A DNA stretch of 64,000 bases from positions 124,001-188,000 of the forward strand of contig NZ_BJKK01000003.1 of the NCBI RefSeq assembly GCF_006538325.1. Direction: 5' to 3'. The DNA comes from Alteromonas sp. KUL42. Its GTDB lineage: Bacteria; Pseudomonadota; Gammaproteobacteria; Enterobacterales; Alteromonadaceae. How positions within the stretch are numbered: position 1 is the first letter of the stretch; every line of letters begins with the position of its first letter. The translations under genes and the position numbers were made by a program. This document shows, one piece after another, positions 10,762-19,027 of the stretch. Under the pieces are notes generated by a model. That model was given only the letters and a program-made list of their open reading frames with translations, made no database searches and was not told the origin of the DNA.

Positions 10762-10788
10762 AAAAAGCCCCGGACTAGCGGGGCTTTT
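10762..10788 (-). terminator. strong rho-independent terminator inside the rimP-nusA leader
   Basis: AAAAGCCCCG (10763-10772) pairs perfectly with CGGGGCTTTT (10779-10788) around a six-base loop, with a U5 tail on the minus strand. It lies between the operon promoter and rimP, so transcripts must read through it. Confidence 0.8.
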
Positions 10789-10841
10789 CTTAAAATTCTG
10801 AACCCATACCTGCCAAATTGGGCAGTTGCAAACTTATGGGT

Positions 10842-10862
10842 AAAAAACCACCGAAAGGTGAT
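10842..10862 (-). terminator. first terminator-like hairpin in the rimP-nusA leader
   Basis: On the minus strand ATCACC TTTC GGTGGT is followed immediately by a T6 run. The stem is short (five or six pairs including a G-U), so termination would be partial. Confidence 0.5.
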
Positions 10863-10898
10863 AGCTTGCTTGTGATGAATACGTTACTTTCCTAAGTT

Positions 10899-10925
10899 TT
10901 GTAACAATCACACGAATTGTTACAA
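10899..10925. repeat. perfect inverted repeat TTGTAACAAT-N7-ATTGTTACAA
   Basis: Arms at 10899-10908 and 10916-10925 are exact reverse complements with a seven-base spacer. No T-run follows in either direction, so it is not a terminator. It lies about 40 bp inside the predicted rimP transcript and could be an operator or an RNA hairpin. Confidence 0.6.
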
Positions 10926-10964
10926 GAGTATTGAGGGAGCCCGAGCTCATCACTTAATGGGTGT

Positions 10965-10993
10965 AGTATACTGGCTGGCGGCAGATTAAGCAA
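10965..10993 (-). promoter_or_regulatory. sigma70 promoter of the rimP-nusA-infB operon
   Basis: On the minus strand TTGCTT (10988-10993) and TATACT (10965-10970) are separated by exactly 17 bp. It is the best promoter match upstream of rimP and lies just after the end of the HD-GYP regulator gene and its 3' palindrome. Confidence 0.7.
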
Positions 10994-11008
10994 CTGTGAT
11001 TAGAGCGA

Positions 11009-11058
11009 GTTGACCTTTTCTGTACACTTTGCTGTAAAAACGTACCACAAAGGTCAAC
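11009..11058 (-). repeat. dispersed palindromic element, copy A
   Basis: 50 bp bounded by GTTGACCTTT and AAAGGTCAAC arms. Read on the minus strand it matches the element at 54429-54466 almost base for base (GTTGACCTTTG, GGTAC, TTTTT, GCAAAG, AAGGTCAAC), with two short extra segments. It sits nine bases after the stop of the HD-GYP gene. It lacks a clear U-tract but may still form a 3'-end hairpin. Confidence 0.65.
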
Positions 11059-11066
11059 ACGCTTTA

Positions 11067-12065
11067 CTACTCGTCTTTGAAAGTCATCTTAATTTCTAGG
11101 ATCTTCGGTAAGATAGCAATTAGCAAATCAACCAGTTTGGGTTCAAAGTGTTTACCTTTCTGACCTTGTAAAAAGGTAATTGTGTCTTCGACATTCCACG
11201 CTTCTTTATAGGGCCGCTTGCTCGTTAACGCGTCAAACACATCGGCAAGCGCACAAATACGGCCTTCGATGGGTATATCCTTGCCAGCTAACCCATTTGG
11301 ATAACCACTGCCATCCCACTTTTCATGATGCGTAAGTGACACCGACTTCGCCACTTTCAATAGTAATGAATCACCACAGTCGCCTATAATTTCCGCACCA
11401 ATTTCGGGGTGTTGCTTCATCGTGGTAAACTCTTCCTCAGTTAATTTACCCGGTTTAAGCATAATGCTATCTGCAATACCAATTTTGCCAATATCATGCA
11501 TGGGGGCTGCGTGAAGCAATATTTCTGATTGTTGTTCAGTTAATCCATAAGCCAACGCCAGCTCTTTGGCATAATGACTCATGCGCATAACATGCATACC
11601 AGTTTCGTTATCTTTGTATTCTGCCGCTCGCCCAAGCCTTTGTACAACTTGCAAACGACTATCGAGAAGCTCATCGGCTTGAACCAAGCTCAAATGGGTT
11701 TTCACCCTCGCCTTCACGATAGCAGAAGAGATAGGCTTAATAATATAATCTACTGCACCGGCTTCAAAACCCTCAGCCTCATCGTGTTCATCATTTAATG
11801 CGGTGACAAAAATAATCGGAATGGCCCGTGTTTGCTTCTTTTGCTTTAACTGCCTACATACTTCGAAACCTGTTAAGCCCGGCATCATAACGTCCAGTAG
11901 AATGAGGTTGGGTAATCGACTTTCTGCAAGCTTTAGTGCTTCTTCGCCGTTCTTTGCAAAAACAAGTTGATAGTCATTGCCTAACAATTGCTTTAGTACG
12001 CGTAAGTTTACAGGCTCATCGTCGACCAGTAATAACGTAGGCTTTTCAATCTCTGTGTCTAACAT
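11067..12065 (-). CDS. response regulator with HD-GYP cyclic di-GMP phosphodiesterase domain
   Basis: 332 residues. The receiver domain (about 10-125) has the acidic pocket LLLVDDEP and phospho-acceptor Asp58 in LILLDVMMPG, with a conserved lysine in DYIIKPIS. The C-terminal HD-GYP domain has HDIGKIGI, KQHPEIG and HHEKWDGSGYP, so the metal ligands and GYP motif are intact and cyclic di-GMP hydrolysis is expected. It starts 13 nt after the stop of the hybrid kinase upstream, in the same operon, so the two very likely form a phosphorelay. RpfG-like architecture. A palindromic element follows the stop codon. Confidence 0.92.
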   Translation of the reverse strand: MLDTEIEKPTLLLVDDEPVNLRVLKQLLGNDYQLVFAKNGEEALKLAESRLPNLILLDVMMPGLTGFEVCRQLKQKKQTRAIPIIFVTALNDEHDEAEGFEAGAVDYIIKPISSAIVKARVKTHLSLVQADELLDSRLQVVQRLGRAAEYKDNETGMHVMRMSHYAKELALAYGLTEQQSEILLHAAPMHDIGKIGIADSIMLKPGKLTEEEFTTMKQHPEIGAEIIGDCGDSLLLKVAKSVSLTHHEKWDGSGYPNGLAGKDIPIEGRICALADVFDALTSKRPYKEAWNVEDTITFLQGQKGKHFEPKLVDLLIAILPKILEIKMTFKDE

Positions 12066-12078
12066 TCCTAACTCGCTA

Positions 12079-15000
12079 TTACTTTAAGGTTTCAAGTAAT
12101 GCACTAATGTGCTGTTGTGCCAGTTCAAATTCAAAATCATCAATGTCGAGCAATATTTGCGCAATAGCGTTTTGGTGTTTGGATGTAATAGCGTCTTTCA
12201 AAAAGGTAAGTTCTTCTTCATCGACCATATTTTGCTTAACGCTTTGCAACATTTGTTCAAGATGATGACACAATAATCCATCCTCTAAACTATCATTTAT
12301 TGCGTCTTCTGCAAAAAATGGCGACTCACTTAAAAACTGCTCAATGCTATCTAAAGACTTTCTAAGCGTATTCACATATTCAATATTAGCACGTTGCTTA
12401 ATTGCATCGCTTTCAATCAGCTTGGTCGTGTTGAAAAATGTTGTCAAACATAAATTTCCCGATGCCCCTTTTAAGCTGTGTGCAATAGTTGCAACTTTAT
12501 TAAAATTTTCATGAACAATCGCTGTAGTCAGCTCATCAACTTGTTCGCGGCACTTCGTCGTGAATTTATAAATTTCTTGTAGCGCTACCGCTTCACTTCC
12601 CCACAATGTAGACGCTTTATTAAGGTCCACAACGCGCGAAAGTTGATGCGTAACTGGCAACGACTGCTGAGCAAACCCAGTTTGCGCATTGCCAGCTTGA
12701 ACATTGGTGCCTTGTACATTGCCACTTTGCGCATTTTGACTTTCTGAGGGTACTATTTCAGTTACTCTCCCCGTTAAGACTCGCGCAATCTCGTTAATTA
12801 ATACTGGGAAATCAACAGGTTTATTGGCAAAGCCTTCCATTCCAGCATTTTGAGCGGCATGTTTATCTTGAACAAGTACACTCGCCGTCAGCGCAATAAT
12901 AGGGGTTGCAGGTAGGTCATTCGCCTTTTCATATTCTCTTCTTCTTTTTGCCGCCTCTAGACCATCTAACTTAGGCATCTGCAAATCCATGAGTACTACA
13001 TCGTAGTGACCATCTCGCATTTTCTCTAATGCCATTTCTCCTTCTGAAGCGCTATCAACCGTATGTCCTGCCCTAGTGAGTAATAGTGACAGCAGTTCGA
13101 CATTTTGAATGACATCATCGACAACAAGTACATGTAGTGGCGGCAAAGTTTGTTCAGATAACACTGAGCTTTTACCTGACGACGTTTGCGAGAGTTCTAT
13201 GGCTTCAAGTGGTAAGTGAAAGGCAAAGGTCGTTCCCTTGTCCAGTTCACTATGAGCACTTATTTCACCGCCCATCAGCTCTACGAGTTGTTTAGAAATG
13301 GTTGTACCTAAACCAGTACCACCATATTTTCGACTCATGGATGCATCAGCTTGAGAAAACGGGTCAAATACCTTTTCTAAATGTTCAGGCGACATGCCAA
13401 TGCCAGTATCGGAAACCTCGAAACGCACATGCTCGTTGTCATCATATACATTCACGGTCACCTCACCTTCATGGGTGAATTTAACGGCATTGCCAATTAA
13501 ATTATTTAACACTTGTCTTAAGCGTTCGGGAACACCTGAATAGTTTTGCGCCACGCTGTCATCAACATTTAGATTCAATGCTACTTTTTTGCGTTTTGCC
13601 TCTAACCAAAATGTTGAGATGACTAAATCGAGCTCCTCACGCATGCAGAAATTGCGATACTCCAAATCAAGCTTGCCTTTATCAAGCTTTGCACTATCCA
13701 AAATGTCATTTAATAAATGCAGGAGAGAACGCGCTGAGCGGTTAATTGTAGTTAGATGGGATTTTTGTTCTTCACGGAGTGATTCGCCCAGCATTAGATC
13801 ACTAAACCCAATAATTGCATTCATCGGCGTTCGAATTTCATGACTCATATTGGCAAGAAAAGCCGTTCTCGCCGCAGCGGCTTGTTCAGCATTTTCTTTT
13901 GCAATCTTTAATTCATCCTCCATTTCCCGACGATGAGTAATATCCGTTATGAATCCATCGATATATAACAAATCGCCATTGTCATCCTTTACACACGTTC
14001 CCTGCTCAAGTACCCACCTTATGTCACCGTTCTTATGTATCAAACGATATTCAATGGTGAAGTTGTCAGTAAACGCCTCAACATCACTTAGTGCATCTTT
14101 GTCATCAGGGTGAAATAAGTCTGAAATATGAAGAGAAGGGTTTGGTAATAAAAAATCTTCTGGTGGATAACCTGTAATTTCTTTTATCGCATTGCTGACG
14201 AATACCATTGGCCACCCGTCTTTGCACAAACACCTGTATGCTGCCCCCGGAATATTGGCAATTAAACTTCTAAACTTAGCCTCGCTCTCTCGCAACGCGT
14301 CTTCCATCTCTTTGCGTTTGCGTAAATCTGAAGCAAAAACGACAAACATGGGTTTACCATCAACATTCGTAAAGCCAATACTTACTCTTGCGGGAATAGT
14401 TGTACCATCTTTTCGAAGCACATCGACCTCGCGCCCCGTTCCAATAATCTGCTCACTATTTTCCTTGCCTTGACTAAAGAAGTCGTTATCGTAAAGGTAG
14501 CGCCTTTCATGAGGAACCAAGGAAGAAGAATGCATGCCGATTACTTCCTCGTGAGAATATCCGTAAATGTCTTTTACCGCAGGGTTAGCCGTTCTCACGA
14601 TACCTCTATTATCTACTGTTAAGATGGCATCAACCGCTGTAACAGTTATCGCGCTTTGTATACGCTCACTTTCCTGTGCTCTGAGCATGACATCTTTGTA
14701 CTTAAACAAAAGGGTAATACCCAGCACTACCGCAATAATGGTTATGGTGAAAATGGCAATTGAAATTGCAAGATAAGCAGAGATTTCCGAGGATTGGTTA
14801 GACATCTCAAACCCAGGAGGTAAAACAAATCGCGCCGCGGCCATACCCGTATAGTGCATGCCAGCGATCGCCAAGCCCATCACGATGCTTGCTGCAATAA
14901 TGTGCCTACCCAACAAATTCTTCGATTTAATTGCTGCGGATATACCAAACTTAATCCAGAGTGACAACATGGCAAGAACAACTGCCACCACAATAGAAAG

Positions 15001-15471
15001 CAAAAACATACCAAGGTCATAGCGTAAAAGCGGCGCCATATCCATAGCGGCCATACCACTGTAATGCATCGTGCCTATACCCGCGCCGACTAAGACCCCA
15101 CCGACGAGAATTTCAATAGCCGATATACGACTCCTTATGAGTAGATTTAACGCCACCCACGCTGCAGCAATTCCAGGTAGCGCCGACAAAGCCGTGATCG
15201 TAAAATCATAGTTAACGGATAAACACAGCTCGAACGCAGTCATACCAAGAAAATGCATAGACCAAATGCCACCACCAAGCGCAAGACTACCTGCGCCTAA
15301 CAACACATTTTTACGCACTTTATCTTCCGTAACTGCCGCTTGACTGGCAACGGTAAAAGCCATAAAGGCTGCAAATATAGCAACAAGTAACGATAGCGCT
15401 ACAAGAGGAAAATGGTATGCACCTTCAATAAGCCTAACTTGATCATCGAAGGAAAAAAATAGAGAAAACAT
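12079..15471 (-). CDS. MHYT-PAS hybrid sensor histidine kinase with receiver and HPt domains
   Basis: 1130 residues, membrane-bound. An N-terminal MHYT sensor with repeats MHFLGM, MHYSGM and MHYTGM is followed by two PAS/PAC domains (about 275-525), a HisKA dimerisation domain with the phosphorylated histidine in NMSHEIRTPMNA, and a HATPase with NLIGNAVKF, DTGIGM and GGTGLGT. A receiver domain follows with VVLMDLQMPKLDG, and finally an HPt domain with AHSLKGASGNL. All relay residues are present. The downstream gene is a REC-HD-GYP protein 13 nt away, the probable output. The same MHYT sensor occurs in the diguanylate cyclase at 367-2721, so synthesis and degradation of cyclic di-GMP may answer one signal. 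Confidence 0.93.
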   Translation of the reverse strand: MFSLFFSFDDQVRLIEGAYHFPLVALSLLVAIFAAFMAFTVASQAAVTEDKVRKNVLLGAGSLALGGGIWSMHFLGMTAFELCLSVNYDFTITALSALPGIAAAWVALNLLIRSRISAIEILVGGVLVGAGIGTMHYSGMAAMDMAPLLRYDLGMFLLSIVVAVVLAMLSLWIKFGISAAIKSKNLLGRHIIAASIVMGLAIAGMHYTGMAAARFVLPPGFEMSNQSSEISAYLAISIAIFTITIIAVVLGITLLFKYKDVMLRAQESERIQSAITVTAVDAILTVDNRGIVRTANPAVKDIYGYSHEEVIGMHSSSLVPHERRYLYDNDFFSQGKENSEQIIGTGREVDVLRKDGTTIPARVSIGFTNVDGKPMFVVFASDLRKRKEMEDALRESEAKFRSLIANIPGAAYRCLCKDGWPMVFVSNAIKEITGYPPEDFLLPNPSLHISDLFHPDDKDALSDVEAFTDNFTIEYRLIHKNGDIRWVLEQGTCVKDDNGDLLYIDGFITDITHRREMEDELKIAKENAEQAAAARTAFLANMSHEIRTPMNAIIGFSDLMLGESLREEQKSHLTTINRSARSLLHLLNDILDSAKLDKGKLDLEYRNFCMREELDLVISTFWLEAKRKKVALNLNVDDSVAQNYSGVPERLRQVLNNLIGNAVKFTHEGEVTVNVYDDNEHVRFEVSDTGIGMSPEHLEKVFDPFSQADASMSRKYGGTGLGTTISKQLVELMGGEISAHSELDKGTTFAFHLPLEAIELSQTSSGKSSVLSEQTLPPLHVLVVDDVIQNVELLSLLLTRAGHTVDSASEGEMALEKMRDGHYDVVLMDLQMPKLDGLEAAKRRREYEKANDLPATPIIALTASVLVQDKHAAQNAGMEGFANKPVDFPVLINEIARVLTGRVTEIVPSESQNAQSGNVQGTNVQAGNAQTGFAQQSLPVTHQLSRVVDLNKASTLWGSEAVALQEIYKFTTKCREQVDELTTAIVHENFNKVATIAHSLKGASGNLCLTTFFNTTKLIESDAIKQRANIEYVNTLRKSLDSIEQFLSESPFFAEDAINDSLEDGLLCHHLEQMLQSVKQNMVDEEELTFLKDAITSKHQNAIAQILLDIDDFEFELAQQHISALLETLK

Positions 15472-15629
15472 AAATTTATATGCCTAAGTTACGCATTAAA
15501 CACTAAAAAACTGAGCGTCTTAATGCGCTAAAAGTAATTGGCAACAGCAAAGTTCTTAATCTAGCATAGTATTGCTTGACCTTTAACCACGAGACATTTT
15601 TACTTTCATCCAAAATAAATAGTTCAATC

Positions 15630-16826
15630 TCACTTAGTTAAATAATATGACTTAATCAATCTTCCCGCTCGCCTAAAGAAATACCGGTAAAATCGACGAT
15701 TAGTTACTACAACTTCACCTTTAAAATCATCCTCATTGGGCATTAGTAGACCTTTGATTATTACTAAAGGAGAAATAGACTCACTACTTAATGACATCCA
15801 CCATGAAACTATCGTCCTAACGAACGTAATAGTACTTTGATTGTTCAAATACGCGCTAACCACCGGTACTTCGTTGTGTTTCTCATAACTCTGTACCACA
15901 AAGCAATACAATATTTGTTCTTTTTTATTTAACCGCTCAGGCGCTAAATCAGTTTTAAAGAATAAATCACAGACCGCCAAAGAGGCATTCACTACATGCA
16001 ACACACCAAGTTGCTTTGCTGTCTCATGCATACGGTTCCAGTCATTGAGGTTCTTGGCATAATGCAATATATCGACAAGAGATTTTAATTTTCGCCACCC
16101 ATCATTCATACCATTAACACATAAATAGATAAACTCTATATGTTCATTTAACCGAGGCGTACCAAAACTATCAGTTGAAAAGCTATTAAACAGTTCATTG
16201 TAGGTTATTGGTAATAAGTGGTTTCGTCGAAGCTTCCAATGGATGTCTAGTGTCAGAAGACCACTTTGGTGAAATAACGTATGTTCAATTACCGTTGACC
16301 GATGGTGTCCTGTGCTAATGTTTTCGAATTCCTTGTGACCCAATGGGTGGGAACTTTTATCACTAAAGCCAAGCTTTTTTAATAGCATAAAAGCTAATTC
16401 TAGGTGCTCAGGGTCGATCAAAATGTCCATATCAACCATCTTTCGATAGTACCATCGTTCCTGATAAAGACTTCGTGCTATTGCAGCACCTTTTAATATC
16501 GAAAAACGTACTCCAGCGTTTTGCAGTGCTTCAATCAACAAAACCTTTTGCTGTTCAATAAACGTCATCAAGAGTAGCTGTTTTTGACGAATCACATTCA
16601 AGTCTTTTTCTATTTCAACGGGAATGATATCTGAACCTTTTGCACACTCTGCCAACCAACAATTTAAGCCGTGAAAATTAGCTAGTTTTAATACTTTTTT
16701 CCAGTCCAAGTGGTGCAATTGGTCCCCAAGAAGACAATGATTGTTAATAGGGAGGCACAAGGTGGTAGTGTTAAGAAGAAAAGTTAATTCAGGTGAGCTC
16801 TGATAACGAGCAACTTTTTCCATCAT
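15630..16826 (-). CDS. nucleotidyltransferase-fold protein (NTP_transf_5 family)
   Basis: 398 residues. The segment GVRFSILKGAAIARSLY, a basic stretch, then KMVDMDILIDPEHLELA matches the NTP_transf_5 family, which has a minimal nucleotidyltransferase core with a D-x-D metal motif (DMDILI). Members are scattered in cell-surface polysaccharide and peptide-modification loci, but their substrates are mostly unknown. No such cluster is visible around this copy: it stands alone between the two-component operon and the left edge of the integrated element. The ATG at 16826 lacks a strong ribosome binding site; an ATG one codon later is an alternative. Function not assigned. Confidence 0.7.
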   Translation of the reverse strand: MMEKVARYQSSPELTFLLNTTTLCLPINNHCLLGDQLHHLDWKKVLKLANFHGLNCWLAECAKGSDIIPVEIEKDLNVIRQKQLLLMTFIEQQKVLLIEALQNAGVRFSILKGAAIARSLYQERWYYRKMVDMDILIDPEHLELAFMLLKKLGFSDKSSHPLGHKEFENISTGHHRSTVIEHTLFHQSGLLTLDIHWKLRRNHLLPITYNELFNSFSTDSFGTPRLNEHIEFIYLCVNGMNDGWRKLKSLVDILHYAKNLNDWNRMHETAKQLGVLHVVNASLAVCDLFFKTDLAPERLNKKEQILYCFVVQSYEKHNEVPVVSAYLNNQSTITFVRTIVSWWMSLSSESISPLVIIKGLLMPNEDDFKGEVVVTNRRFYRYFFRRAGRLIKSYYLTK

Positions 16827-17144
16827 ATTTTACTGCTGCCTGAAGTCAGGTATATATTTGATACACATTAAGAATAAAGTCACCTACGACTGCGATATAA
16901 AACGCAAGGTACTTTCTTTGCCATTTTTTTTCAACTTAGTAGCAAATGGATTTAATAGGCAACATATAACTCACTAGCATTTAATAAACTATGCCATTGT
17001 AAGCAAAAGACTCGCAGTTCATTTTTTGATATTTGATGGAGAAAGTTTACCATGTTTAGGCATGACGAGCAGAAGGAAAAGAACAGGGTTGTAACCTACT
17101 CTTCTAGATACAAAAAAGGCCCAGCATAAGCTGAGCCTCAAATG
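16827..17144. other. intergenic region left of the integrated element
   Basis: No clear gene. A 25-codon ORF at 17052-17129 (+, starts MFRHDEQKEK) has GGAG ten bases upstream but runs into the terminator at 17112-17138, so it is only a weak candidate. The right end holds the old tRNA 3' flank with its terminator. Confidence 0.4.
17112..17138 (-). terminator. original terminator of the tRNA-fMet unit, now separated from it
   Basis: On the minus strand AGGC-T-CAGC TTAT GCTG-G-GCCT is followed by a T6 run. It comes directly after a leftover tRNA 3' end (17145-17157). Before the element inserted, it would have ended the tRNA-fMet transcript now located at 26.5 kb. Confidence 0.7.
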
Positions 17145-17157
17145 TGGTTGCGGGAGC
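17145..17157 (-). repeat. left attachment-site repeat (tRNA-fMet 3' end remnant)
   Basis: TGGTTGCGGGAGC is identical to the 13 bases at 26443-26455, the 3' end (CCA and acceptor stem) of tRNA-fMet. Beyond these 13 bases the two sides diverge. With the terminator next to it, it marks the left boundary of the element. Confidence 0.8.
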
Positions 17158-17399
17158 GCGCAACACCTCGTACATACACATTGAGATCAAGGATGTTATG
17201 AAGAAATATAGAGACTAGTTCAGATGAGTGCACGTGGATTATCTGTTCATTTAATCAGCCGATAACGTCTGTCACTACCTTTATCAAACATTTGCAATTT
17301 CTTCTATATGGCTGTCATTATTATAGCACCAGTGAATAGTTTCACTTTTCCCATATACGCTAGGATCGCTAACCATGAAGGAGCTTTGGTTTAAAACCG

Positions 17400-18134
17400 A
17401 TGGATTCAACAGTTATTGAAAAAAATGGTTTGCCACAAAGTCGCTTTGATGACGTCTGTTTAGTGATGCTTCCGGGCATGGATGGAACAGGAATGATGTT
17501 CGAGCCATTATTGCAATGCTTACCATCCAACCTTAACCATAAGATCATTCCGATTCCAGAAGTACATTTCTCTTCGCATCATGAATTAGCTGAAACAATA
17601 TTAAGTGATTTACCAGACGATCAATGCATCATTTTGGCAGAGTCTTTTTCAGGTAGGACTGCATATGAGTTATGTTTATTGGCTCCTGAAAAGATTATCC
17701 ACGTCGTATTTGCAGCAAGCTTTTTGGACAATCCTAATAAACTTACTGCGTTATCGAGCCTACTTCCATTGTCGCTTTTAAAAAGCACTCTTGTACCCAA
17801 TTGGCTGCTTAAGAGTTTGTTATTTGGTTCTGATCAAGCTCCAATAAAGTTACTAAATGATTCTCTGACAAAAGTTGATACTGTTTTGTTACGCAACAGG
17901 CTTCAAATAATTGCAAATCTAACGAAACCCAAAAAGCGGTTAAGCATTGGCGCTACAGTTATTAACGCCTCGAAAGATCACCTTGTCAGTTCTGATGCTC
18001 AAAACGGAATCGCAAGAGTTTTCTTAAACACTATGCAACATGAGATTGAGGTTGGCCACTTTGTGCTACAGGCTGCTCCTCAGAACGTCGCAGCTATAGT
18101 AACCCATGTAATTGAAGAGTATTCAATACGATGA
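17400..18134 (+). CDS. alpha/beta-fold hydrolase (BioH/lipase-like)
   Basis: 244 residues. The opening strand-loop LPGMDGTG is the oxyanion-hole region, and AESFSGRTA near Ser82 is the nucleophile elbow of the GESFSG type (first Gly replaced by Ala). An aspartate in SKDHLVS (about 199) and a histidine in VGHFVLQ (about 221) complete the triad. No signal peptide. The substrate is unknown; small esters or thioesters are likely. The gene overlaps the following desaturase gene by four bases (ATGA), so the two proteins probably act on the same lipid or acyl substrate. The ATG at 17400 has no close ribosome binding site (AAGGAG lies 17 bases away). Confidence 0.8.
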   Translation: MDSTVIEKNGLPQSRFDDVCLVMLPGMDGTGMMFEPLLQCLPSNLNHKIIPIPEVHFSSHHELAETILSDLPDDQCIILAESFSGRTAYELCLLAPEKIIHVVFAASFLDNPNKLTALSSLLPLSLLKSTLVPNWLLKSLLFGSDQAPIKLLNDSLTKVDTVLLRNRLQIIANLTKPKKRLSIGATVINASKDHLVSSDAQNGIARVFLNTMQHEIEVGHFVLQAAPQNVAAIVTHVIEEYSIR

Positions 18135-19027
18135 TGGCTCCCGTTCATAGAATAAAAGGTGAAAGTACTGATTTTTTGAGTGGCAAAATCGTCTTTGACT
18201 ATCCAAAAGCCTTTTGGAACATGGGCATTGTCTTACTTGCCATTTGTTTGGCCCCTCTGTTCTATTCAACTGAAGCTTTGGTTTTGTTTTTAACTACAAC
18301 TTATTTATCGCTTTTGATTGGTCACAGTGTCGGTATGCATCGCATGATGATTCACAAGACATTCAATGTACCTAAGTGGCTTGAACGGTTCCTTATTTAT
18401 GTTGGAGTGCTCGTGGGTATGTCCGGTCCATTTGGAATTATTAAAATTCATGACGTAAGAGATTGGGCGCAACGACAAAACAAGTGCCATGATTTTTTCT
18501 CTCATAAAAGTGACTACTTACAGGACATTTTTTGGCAACTCACGTGCAAGTTCGAATTTGATAACCCACCAAAAATACGAATTGAGAGTGAGTTATGGAA
18601 TGATTGGTTTTATCAATTTTTAGAGAAAACTTGGCGGTTTCATCAACTTGCGTTGGGAACAATTTTTTACCTTATCGGTGGTCCAGAATTTGTCGTATGG
18701 GGCATTTTAGTAAGAGTTGCAGTTAGCGTTATTGGACATTGGACTATTACATATTTTTGCCACAATCCCGGTCCCGGAAAGTGGTTTGTAAAAGGTGCAG
18801 CAGTTCAAGCATCAAATATACCCGGCCTCGGATTGATAACTTATGGTGAGTGCTGGCACAACAATCACCATGCTTTCCCTGAATCAGCGCGAATAGGTTT
18901 GGAAAAAGGACAGCCGGACCCCGCCTATTGGTTTATCGCAATGATGGCCAAACTTGGATTGGCAAAAAACTTGGGGCGGCCTCGGCCAAAATCGAATAGA
19001 GAAGATTTAAAAAAACAACAAATTTAG
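18131..19027 (+). CDS. membrane fatty-acyl desaturase family protein
   Basis: 298 residues with several hydrophobic segments. The acyl-CoA desaturase pattern is visible: first histidine box GHSVGMHRMMIHKTF (about 66-80) and last box ECWHNNHHAFP (about 245-255), which bind the di-iron centre. The middle box, normally HRxHH, is altered here to HDVRDWAQRQNKCHDFF, so the family match is clear but the activity is less certain. The start is ATG ATG overlapping the hydrolase stop. Cargo of the integrated element; it converges on the DUF4760 gene, with the two stop codons overlapping at 19024-19027. Confidence 0.8.
   Translation: MMAPVHRIKGESTDFLSGKIVFDYPKAFWNMGIVLLAICLAPLFYSTEALVLFLTTTYLSLLIGHSVGMHRMMIHKTFNVPKWLERFLIYVGVLVGMSGPFGIIKIHDVRDWAQRQNKCHDFFSHKSDYLQDIFWQLTCKFEFDNPPKIRIESELWNDWFYQFLEKTWRFHQLALGTIFYLIGGPEFVVWGILVRVAVSVIGHWTITYFCHNPGPGKWFVKGAAVQASNIPGLGLITYGECWHNNHHAFPESARIGLEKGQPDPAYWFIAMMAKLGLAKNLGRPRPKSNREDLKKQQI

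Larger units (their letters stand above)
10676..10964 (-). promoter_or_regulatory. structured leader of the rimP-nusA operon
   Basis: About 280 nt lie between the predicted start site and rimP. On the minus strand the RNA would fold, in order, an inverted repeat at 10899-10925, a hairpin with a U6 tail at 10842-10862, a larger irregular hairpin at 10803-10841 (ACCCATA arms), a strong terminator at 10762-10788 and a short GC hairpin with U6 at 10694-10712, directly before the rimP ribosome binding site. The stretch contains no tRNA: neither metY nor a leucine tRNA is found here, unlike in E. coli. Confidence 0.6.

Noticed and set aside
10800..11066. metY or tRNA-Leu gene upstream of rimP, as in many gammaproteobacteria
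   Set aside because: No cloverleaf, anticodon loop or CCA end could be found on either strand.
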